Positions 53,990-62,230 of a DNA stretch of 64,000 nucleotides are shown piece after piece (position 1 is the stretch's first letter; every line of letters starts with the position of its first letter). The DNA is from Toxotes chatareus. Lineage: Eukaryota > Chordata > Actinopteri > Toxotidae. A model generated the notes under the pieces. That model was not told the origin of the DNA. It was given only the letters and a program-made list of their open reading frames with translations, and did not search any database. Position numbers and translations under genes: made by a program. The stretch lies in the NCBI GenBank assembly GCA_016801885.1, contig JAFBJY010001477.1, forward strand, positions 42,512 through 106,511, written 5' to 3'.

Positions 53990-56050
53990 AGGCTGTCTCC
54001 ATCATCTTTGAGTGCACTTGCCATAGTTACAGTTGATCAATTAAAAATCATTTGAAAGCCTTGTTCTTAGGTTTTCTCATCCAACCTGGAAAACATTACA
54101 GCCAGTTCAGTTTGTTATAGTGTACCTCCTCCAGGGCCGTACTCTGAGTTTCTGTCTGAATTCTCTGAGTTTTTATCAAGTTCAGTTCACAGTACACATG
54201 AAATCATTATTGTAGGTGATTCCAATATTCATATGGATGTTAACAATGATAGCCTTAGCACTGCGTTTATCTCATTATTAGACTCGGTTGGCTTCTCTCA
54301 AACTGTAAATAAACAAACTTATTGTCTTAACCACACCCTCGACCTTGTTCTCTCATATGATATTGAGATTGAACATTTAACAATCTCCCCAGAGAATCCT
54401 CTTCTATTAGATCACTGTTTAGTTGCATTTGAATCTGTATTATTGATTACACCGCCATTAGGCAAAATGTCTTTACTAGACGTCTATCTGATGGTGCTGT
54501 AGCTAAATTTAAAGAAGTGATTCCATCAGTACTTAACTCAGTGTCATGCCTCAATATAACAGAGGACTCCTGTGCTGACTTCAGTCCTCTCAAACTGACC
54601 ATCATGTTAACAAAGACACTTGACTCTATCGCTCCTCTAAGAAAAAGACGACAGAGAAACAAAAGAGGATTGCTCTGTGGTTTAGCTTACAAGCTCACAA
54701 TTAAAGCAAACAACATGAAAACTTGAAAGGATTTGATGTTCCACCAAATTGGAAGAATCCTGTTTGGCCTGGCAAGATAATCTTAAAGCATACAGGAAGT
54801 CCCTCTGTAATGCTACAGCAGCCTACTACTCCTCATTAATAGAAGACAATAAAACAACCCCAGGTTTCTCTTCAGCTCTGTAGCCAGGCTGACAGAGAGT
54901 CACAGTTCTACTGATCCATGTATTCCAGTAATGACTTCATGGGCTTCTTTAATAATAACATTCTGACTATCAGAGACAAAATTGATCACCTCCTGCCTTC
55001 AATTAGCACTGATTTTCTTTAAGCACAGGAACCCCAGAAACAGTAAAAACCTGATCAGAAAGTTTCTCTTCCATTGATTTTCACCAACTAACTTCACCAA
55101 CTTTCTTCATCTAAACCATCAACCTGTCTTTTAGACCTGATCCTGACCTTTTTTTTTTTGTTGTTTTTTTTTAACTTAGAGACCGGCCCACAATTTAGAG
55201 GGGTGGCCCATTGTTCCATCTTAAATATAGACAGTGTACTAAACAAATCGGGATATAGTGCTGTGTTGAGCGTGAGAAACATGGAGAAGCGGAAGAAAGG
55301 AGGTGCGGAGGAAAAAAAAAGATTGTTGCAGGCTAAAAAGATTAAAAGATCTCGCTATAGACGCTGCAAAATGTGCTAAAATAACAGACATATTCTCTGG
55401 AGGGGCTGCTGTAGCCCCCACGTCCTCTGCAGCCCAGGTTGAAGGTGAACAGGGAGAGGAGCAGCCAGAGACTGTTGGCAGGGAACCCGAGGGACAGAGT
55501 GACCAGGAAGTGTAGCACAGGCACAGCAGGTAAGCAGGTATGTTTTGATGGTAGATAGTTACACAGTTTTTCCAGGTAGTTCCAAACATTTATTTTTTTT
55601 AATTTATTTATTTTTTGGTTATTTATTTTGGTTTTTAGGTTTTCTATTTATCACTTAATAAAGCAGGTTTGCTGGTGGTTTTGGGGAGCTGGGATTCTTC
55701 CTTTAAATTTTATGCCATGGTTTCCCTAGGCCAAGACATAACAATAGTAAAATACATTGCTTCGGGGAACACATACATAAATTAGTCCGTTGTGCACCGC
55801 TAATTATGAGGGGCCGGTCTAAGCCAAAATGCCAGGGCTGTTTTTTGTCCCAGTCCAGCCCTGGTGAAAGTTACAAATGACCTACTAAGTACATCAGACA
55901 AAGGACTAGTCTCTGTACTTGTCTTGTTTGATCTTAGTGCTACTTTTGATACCACTGACCATCACATCCTACTACAGAGACTGGAACATTTAATTGGCAT
56001 CAAAGGAGCCGCAGCTGGTTTAGGTCTTACCTGTCAGATCGATTTGGAAT
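53990..56050 (+). mobile_element. L2/CR1-type LINE, endonuclease to RT, interrupted and broken
   Basis: The plus strand reads an AP-type endonuclease with 'PYSEFLSEFSEFL' (about 54,140), 'IIIVGDSNIHMD' (54,208-54,244), 'LLDSVGF', 'HTLDLVL' and 'DHCLVAFE'. A linker follows ('AWQDNLK..') up to 'STCLLDLI'-type sequence at about 55,130. A 0.7-kb foreign insert then interrupts, and sequence resumes with 'VTNDLLSTSDKG', 'FDLSATFDTTDHHILLQRLEHLIGIKG' (55,865-56,010) and a break. The RT N-terminal part expected between these is missing, so the insertion came with a deletion or rearrangement. Not functional. Confidence 0.85.
55155..55863 (+). mobile_element. hAT/ZMYM1-like non-autonomous insert inside the LINE
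   Basis: The right end reads 'gtcccagtccagccctgg', the complement of a CAGGGCTGGACTGGGAC terminus common in fish hAT-like elements. A 'cttagagaccggccc' string near the left edge matches the complement of 'gggccggtctaag' near the right edge, giving imperfect subterminal inverted repeats. It encodes a short basic peptide starting M-E-K-R-K-K-G-G-A-E (55,280) and, in another frame, 'DAAKCAKITDIFSGG'. These resemble the N-terminus of hAT-derived ZMYM1-like proteins. The rest of the transposase is absent. The left terminus is obscured by a T tract. Confidence 0.55.
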
Positions 56051-56054
56051 AATT

Positions 56055-57480
56055 TCCTTATATTTGACATCAGCATTATTAGACAGATATCTACAGTAGT
56101 TAATTTTTTCCCAGATGCTGTGCAGTTCATTATTGTAAATTCAAAGGTTTTAAAGAAAGATGGGATAAAACTGTCAAATATTCAGCTTCTATGCCATATG
56201 TCAGTACAAGATCAAGGGTGTGATTAAAACAGTGAGTTGGTTTGTTAACATTTTTAAAGAAGCCAATTGAGTCTAATACTGAATAGAATGCAGTCTTAAG
56301 GCTGTCATTGTTGGTATCTACATGAATATTAAAAGTCACCCACTATAACTGCTTTATCCGCACAAAGCACTAAATCAGATAAAGATTCAGTGAATTCAGA
56401 CAAAACTCTGAGTAAACAGCAGGTGGACGATACACCACAGCAAATAGGACTGGTTTTTCTGTCTTCCAGTTTGGATGTGAGATGAGGATAAGGCTGAGGA
56501 TAAGGCTTTCAAATGTGCTATAACTCGGCTTAGGTCAAGGATTAATTCATAAATTTGAGTGGTAGATTGCTGCCACTCCTCCTCCTCAGCCTGTGCCTCG
56601 AGGAATGTGATAATATGACTCATTTAGACTGACATACTCTTCCTCCTGCAGCCAGGTCTCAGTAAGACAGAATAAATCAATCTGCTGATCCATTATCAAA
56701 TCATTTACTAACAGATTTAGACAAGAGAGATCTAATGTTTAATAGCCCACATCTAATTGTGGTGTTTTTAGGTTCAGACAATTTGATAGTATTCATTTTT
56801 GAGAATTCATTTTTATGAATAACACCTTTTGCTTTTTTTGATTTAGGCTATGGAGTTTTTGTTGACGGGGAGCAGACACAGTCTCTATAGGATAAAGGGA
56901 ATTGTTGGAATGGTAAGAATCATGGGAGGGTGACAGCTCTAGAGAAACTGCAGAGAAGCGTGTAGGACTGCAACTCTGCCCCTGGTCTCAACTCTGGGTT
57001 GTCATGACTTTGGTTGTCTAATAAAATCTGCCATATTTGTAGATATGAGAGCTGCACCATCCAAAGTGGGATGGATGCCGTCTCTCCTAATCAGACCAGG
57101 TTTTCCCCCAAAAGTTTTCCAGTTGTCTATGAAGGTCATGTCATTTGCTGGACACCACCTAGACAGCTGAAGCGACGGAATGATGACATGTGGCTAAACA
57201 TGTCATCACTGGTCAGATCGGGCAGGGGTCCAGAGAAAACTAAGGCATCTGACATTGTTTTGGCATAGTTACACACTGATTCCACATTAATTTTAGTGAC
57301 CTCCGATTGACGTGAATAACAAGCTTACCAAACCCCACGTTTATCCTTAGCCAGCAGTTTTAAATATGATTCAAGCGGAAGTGGAGCTGCCAATAACCAG
57401 AGTTTTTCCTCAGCGAGTGTGTCGATTGGGGAAAATCTGTTTGAAATGTGAAGTTGTTGTTTCAGGTTCTGTTTCCTTTG
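56055..57480 (-). mobile_element. L2/CR1-type LINE in opposite orientation (ORF1 esterase and endonuclease start)
   Basis: On the minus strand, from right to left, an ORF1 esterase-type piece reads 'RRDGIHPTLDGAALISTNMADF' like sequence (57,030-57,105). The ORF2 start follows with 'LNIRSLLSK', 'DQQIDLFCLTETWLQEEEY' (about 56,640-56,760) and 'FAVVYRPPAVYSEF' (about 56,400-56,450). Last is 'NIHVDTNNDSLKTAF', then 'LDSIGFFKNVNKPTH' and 'LDLVLTYGIE' (56,130-56,330). It ends abruptly at about 56,055 against the plus-strand LINE. Several stops and frameshifts. Confidence 0.8.
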
Positions 57481-58160
57481 GACTGCCACCCTGGCTTCCC
57501 AACAACTAAAAGGAGCTACAACTAACAGGAGCTACAGTGGGGACTGCTAGCTGAAGCTACTCTAGGCTGGTCCGCACCAACTACAGGGGACTGACTAGTG
57601 CAGCTACGGGCGGTTTTCCATGGTGCGGAGCCGAGCCTCATTTCCTTCAGCCTCGCCTGCAATGCTATTAAAATGCTATATTTATTACACATACCATTAT
57701 CGCTAAAGGAGGCAGAGGAGTAAACTAAACATCTCACACACCCTGCAAGAGCTAGGAGAGGCAGCGGGGAGAGAGTGAAGCCATTGCTAACAGCTAAGCT
57801 AAGCGGACCAGAGATAGAACGATTAGATTTGAGTGTGTTAAATCCAGAGGGACCCGTGCACAACAGATGTTTAACTATAGCGATATACATGTGCAAGAAT
57901 TCTGGAATTAACCACAGAACACCGAAAAGTTAATGCTGATTGATAAGCTAGGATAACTCCAAACACTTGTGGACCATCATTATGTCAGCCTTCTACACAC
58001 ATCATCCAAATGTCACCACAACATTTATACAACTATTCATGTCAACACAGATTCATAACATGCTGCTGAGCTCAGTCAAGTCTGGAATTAGAAGATAAAG
58101 ATCAAATCAGACATGTTGGACTAAAAACTGACTTTGATTCACCACTGAAATGGATCAAAC
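57481..58160. other. Probable 5' part of the minus-strand LINE and flank
   Basis: A minus-strand frame of 124 codons (57,522-57,896) lies where the LINE ORF1 N-terminus or 5' UTR would be. I do not recognise a domain in it. No gene called. Confidence 0.35.
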
Positions 58161-58164
58161 TTCA

Positions 58165-58345
58165 AATGTTCAGTCCTGATCCAGGAAAATGTCTTGCTTG
58201 GTCCTGGTCTCTATCCTGCAAAGTCACGCATATACAGTTTAACACTACTACTACTGATAATAATAATAATAATAACAATAATAATACATTTTATTTGTTG
58301 GTGTCTTTCCAAACACCCAGCGACACTTTACAATTGCAGTTGATG
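58165..58345 (+). repeat. Dispersed repeat with AAT microsatellite, copy 1
   Basis: 'aaaatgtcttgcttggtcctggtctctatcc', 'cagtttaacactactactactgataata', an (AAT)n tract (58,258-58,287) and 'tttgttggtgtctttccaaacacc' recur at 60,422-60,667 in the same orientation. The 'ctttccaaacacc' end is typical of a fish repeat with a 'CTTTCAAAACACTC' block. Copy 1 lacks about 110 bp found in copy 2. Confidence 0.75.
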
Positions 58346-58429
58346 GACTGAAACATGTCAAACCAACAGTGTGGTCCTTTAAATCTTTGCTCCTTTACAC
58401 ATTTAACAAGTCAATTCAACTCAGTGAGA

Positions 58430-58560
58430 AAACACACACACACACACAACACTGAAGAACTGACATTAGTCCTGACACTTCATTGAAATGAACTTCAAAT
58501 ATATATATGGATATATGAATATATATATATATATTTTTTTTTAAGTATATATTTGGAAAT
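58430..58560. repeat. CA and AT microsatellites
   Basis: A CA tract at 58,433-58,449 and an AT-rich tract at about 58,498-58,560 (TATA repeats followed by a T run). Peptides read through it are low-complexity. Confidence 0.85.
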
Positions 58561-60140
58561 TGATATAGATATATCTGTGTGTATATAAATGTGTATATTC
58601 TTACCGTCCTCAACCTCCACTATGCACAATCTCACTGAAAATACTTACTTTGTTATTTGTAAATACTTTGTGTCTTTTTTTATGTTATTCTTATCCTTAT
58701 TTTTATGGTAACTTATTTTTCTGTAACTTTTCTACTGCGATCTTCTGAGCTGGTGCAACGTAATCTTGTTCCTAATATGTACCTGACGTAGAAGGAATGA
58801 CAATAAAGTTCACTGAATCTGAATCTTGAGGCCTCCTGTGAGCAGTGCTTTGGTGGAGTGCAGGTGAGGGAAAGTTGGATTTGAGAGAGAGACAAAGGAA
58901 AGGTTTTTGTTTGTTAATAGAGGATTTTCTGATTCCACAGATCTGTGAGTCCTGTGAGCCTGTAGGCTGATGATGCCATGCCAGAGGTCGGCTGTGGTTG
59001 AACTAAACTCAGCTCTTTCCCTGTTCTATAGCAATGTGTTTCATCTGACAGGAAGACTGATGGTTGCACTTGTTGAGTCTTATCCACTGAACCAGACAGA
59101 GCCAGGGGATTCTGTAGTAGGCCCCACATGTCCTTAAGTATGAAACTTATTTAAAGGCAGTGTAGTGGGCTGTATCCTCAAAGTATTAATACACATTTTT
59201 AATAGTTGTTGTCGCCTCTTTCAGGCCCAGATCCAGACTGCTGCTTTGCCTGAGTGGTTCTTTTTATTGGCTGGCTTTATTTACTTCACATGTTGTTTTA
59301 CAGGGACTGATGGAATGATTCTGCTGCACTGACATTAGTTCCTGTGAACTCTTATTGAGTTTTTAATTATCTGTCCATATAAGTCCTTTCTTGTTCATTT
59401 TATCTGAACCAACTGATTCTAATTGTTTTATTTTATGTAGAGGTCCAGCCTGTGGGGAGTAGTTTGCAGGGTACACACTCTGCATGCTGTGTAATATAAA
59501 TGGTGGTGGTCATGGTTGTGTCTTGAATTTTCTCATGTGCAGTCAGTGTTTGTAGACTTGCAGTGTTTGAAGTGTCTTCTAGTGGGACCAGCACCAGGTG
59601 AGAAAGGTGTAAAGGTTGTGAAGAATCTCCCACAGTGAGGGACTCACCCTTGTTTTAAACTTTTTATTGTTGTATTAGTTGGTCCCATCTAGGTTATTTA
59701 AATCTGTGGAAATAAAGGCTATCATTTGTACTACCTGAGTGCTTTTGTTCTTTCAGGCCTGTTAGTTCTCAACATTTCCTGTCTTAATTATCTAGGTTTA
59801 AATAAAGTTAATATTTGTTTGAATGCATGTTGTCATTCCTTTTGAACTTTTTAGTTATTTGTGTCACCACTCAGTATCGAAGTTTTATTACTTTGAGGTT
59901 TATAATTTGAAACCCTCAGACCTTCTACACTCTTTTTTTGTTGGCCCAAAGTAAAGGAAATGAAGTGAAACTGAAGGAATAATTTTAGTCTGACATAAAA
60001 AAAAGTCACAATATGGAAAAAACAACTATTTCAAATCTCTTCATTCATTCATTCAAGATGAATGGATTCAAGTTCTGATGAAGATAAACCAGGTTCAGTT
60101 GTGGATTAAAGATATAAGATATCAACAGTAACAGACAGGA
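58561..60140. other. Intergenic or intronic, partly LINE-tail-like
   Basis: 58,690-58,835 ends in 'aatgacaataaagttcactgaatctgaatc', a polyadenylation-like tail similar to fish LINE 3' ends. The rest (58.85-60.14 kb) has no domain. If NLR gene B once extended here, this was intron. Confidence 0.4.
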
Positions 60141-60145
60141 ACTAC

Positions 60146-60295
60146 CTCAGATTTCCAGTCTAAGTGGGACTCCCCAGAAACCACAAGCAGCTTCACCCTG
60201 AATCCTGCAGCTTGTTGTTGCACCAAGTCCAGGTGTCTCAGATGGAGGGTTGAATTTTTAGATGAGGCCAGAGAGCATGCTGATCTCTGACAAAC
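60146..60295 (-). pseudogene. Decayed LRR exon of NLR gene B
   Basis: Has a CTGCAG acceptor at 60,296-60,301 and a CTGAG|GTAG donor at 60,145, like the intact LRR exons, but is only 150 nt instead of 174, and the LRR is split over frames ('ACSLASS', then 'LHLRHLDL', then 'GFRVKLLV'). It is 7 kb from the next LRR exon, separated by the LINEs. It shows that gene B once extended to at least 60.3 kb, and that this end is no longer functional. Confidence 0.8.
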
Positions 60296-60421
60296 TGCAG
60301 GGAAATCAATCTGAATAAAGAATAAAACATGGGTAAAAATCATTTCTAATCCAATCAGATATGTCCTAATCAATGAGCTTTCACTAAATGAGTAGAGGAT
60401 TTGTCTTCTCTTATTGTGGAG

Positions 60422-60667
60422 GAAAAATGTCTTGCTTGGTCCTGGTCTCTATCCCGCAGATAAGCTCAGAAAATCCACAACCAAACACATATTCAACTGA
60501 ACAACTATTTGCTCCCCAAATTAAGATGGATTTAATGGAAAAATTTGGGAATACTAGCAGCAAAGTCACAAAATACAGTTTAATACTACTACTGATAATA
60601 ATAATAATAATAATAATAACATTGTATTGTATTTGTTGGTGTCTTTCCAAACACCTAGCGGGACTTT
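60422..60667 (+). repeat. Dispersed repeat with AAT microsatellite, copy 2
   Basis: Same repeat as at 58,165-58,345, with an (AAT)n tract at 60,597-60,619. It contains about 110 bp more between the 'ctctatcc' and 'aaagtcac' blocks. Its right edge abuts the start of the Gypsy element. Confidence 0.75.
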
Positions 60668-61090
60668 ACTGTTAGGAGGCAGCCTCCTGCCTCTGGGGGG
60701 GTGTTGTTTCTTCTTTTTTGTCTCTCGGCATGTGGGTGATGGTTTTGGTGTGGGTGTTTTAGTTTCTGGGGTTTCCCGGGCTCCCCCTTCCCCAGCTCTG
60801 ACTGCCTGCACAACCTGTCGCAATCTGGGCGCAATCAGTCCTGGAAAGTACAAGAGGCTGGGTTTTCCTGTCCCTCCTCGAGATCGTCCGCCATTTTCCG
60901 TGGTGCGGCTCCTGTGCTTTTTTTTCCGGACATTCTTCCGGGGAAATTATTATCTTTTGTCCTGTGCTCACCGTCTCACTAACCAGCGGGGGTTTTCCTG
61001 CAGACTCGGTTAATTCCCCCGCCCATTCATCGGCCCAGCCATTTTCCCCCCCCGCCCGGGTCCCCCCACTGCCCTGACGGCATTAAAGAG
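60668..61090 (+). repeat. Putative 5' LTR of the Gypsy element
   Basis: Begins 'TGTTAGGAGGCAGCC' directly after the dispersed repeat and ends before the gag start at 61,100, with a 'ggcattaaagagga' polyadenylation-like string near 61,080. A TG start fits an LTR, but the matching CA end, the 3' LTR and the target duplication are outside the window or unclear. The noisy sequence begins here. Confidence 0.5.
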
Positions 61091-61099
61091 GATTCACAT

Positions 61100-62230
61100 A
61101 TGGACCCAGGGGGCCCCGAAAACTCCCGAGGGGGTTTTTCAGCCGGGGGAGTAATTCCCCGGGCCATCACCAAATGCTCCAAGACCTGCAAAAAAAGACC
61201 CCTTGGGACACAGGTAACTCAGATCCCCGCCGGGTTTCCCCCCAGCGGTCCCTTTCCCCCACAGCGTTTCCCGGTGGGGGCTCCCTCCCCAACCCGGCAC
61301 CGCCGTTCCGATTCCCACCCGAACTGTTTAAAATGAGGGCTTTTTGCCTTATGAAGAATTTTGGGGAAATGCGGGAATGGAGGCTTTTTCTATTCTCCAT
61401 TTCCTCTCGGAATTAGATTGGTATTTGCCACCCTAATGCCCTCAAAGCTTCCAAGAGGCTTCCAATCTCGGGCAGGTTTCTCGCTTTGTCGCTGATTACG
61501 CCATTGAGTTCTGTACCCGGCGGGGGCCCGGTGGTGAGGGGGCGCTCGTGCATACATAAAGGGCCCCTAAATGAGCAGCTCGGACACTTAGCAGCTGGGG
61601 ACAGCCAGAGAACTTCAATGACCTTGTTCCCCTTACCATCCGTTTGGATTCCCGCTGAGGGAGGGGAAATAGCGGCCACTGGGGCCCTCAGCGCACAGCA
61701 GAATTCCCAAGTCGGGTCGGGTTTCCCCATCCTGCCTCTCTCTCAGGCCAGTCCCCAACTATCTCGGAGATGGAACCCATGCAGCGGGGCTGGACCCATT
61801 TACCTGGAGGAGCACCAGCATTGCGCTGGTGAGTGCATATTGGGCAAATTAGGTCACATCATCTCCTCTGCCTCCCTTCAAACTTCCCCGCCCACCAGTA
61901 TAGATAGGGTCTGTGAGAACCCCTTCTTCCCCAAAAATCCAGACTTATACAGGTTTTCTGGACAGAGAACTCATCCAAAAAGAAAATCAAAGTGGAGCCC
62001 CTCCAGGTTCTGTTCCGTCCCTCAACGGCAAGTTCCTGGCTAATAAACCCACAGAACTGAACCATACACCTAATATTTTCCCGAACCACCACGAAAGAAT
62101 CTGTTTCCTGGTTTTCCGGCTCCACCACCTCTGGTCCTGGGACACCCTTGCTCAAGAAACAAAACCCCTCACATCAACTGGGCAGTGGTAAGATAATTAA
62201 CTGGTCAACAGACTGTAAATCCTGTCTTCA
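61100..62230 (+). mobile_element. Gypsy gag and protease-tail region (broken)
   Basis: Starts at an ATG (61,100, M-D-P-G-G-P-E). A capsid-like stretch with 'FVADYAIEF'-type sequence lies near 61,480-61,520 and 'GPLNEQLGHL' near 61,560. A CCHC zinc-knuckle-like string near 61,825-61,870 has lost a cysteine codon. After that comes the protease tail and downstream linker ('NHHERICFLVF', 'PLVLGHPWL'-type, 'LKKQNPSHQ') to 62,200. Frames shift several times, so no intact product. Gag forms the particle in this retrotransposon class. Confidence 0.75.

Larger units (their letters stand above)
40860..54060. repeat. Segment B: clean copy of the duplicated NLR-cluster segment
   Basis: Collinear with noisy segment A (10,225-18,070) in the same orientation; offsets grow from about 30.66 kb to 35.9 kb because A is shortened. 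Its left edge lies close to the string 'cagtaacataacacagctctgatatgg'. It includes the exon-like unit (42.2-42.5 kb), unassigned exon-like frames (43.5-45.4 kb), an LTR-like repeat, and the B30.2 and LRR exons of NLR gene B. Beyond 54.06 kb it continues into LINE sequence not present in A at that point. Confidence 0.85.

Noticed and set aside
55239..55589. 116-codon minus-strand frame
   Set aside because: Antisense to the hAT/ZMYM1-like insert, which gives recognisable peptides on the plus strand.
53990..57480. Single LINE with 5' inversion by twin priming
   Set aside because: In twin priming the upstream (5') part is inverted relative to the 3' part at its own 5' side. Here the two pieces overlap in the endonuclease region and are arranged tail to tail, so two elements fit better.
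58416..58613. Tyrosine/isoleucine-rich 65-codon minus-strand frame
   Set aside because: Reads through CA and AT microsatellites; low-complexity artefact.
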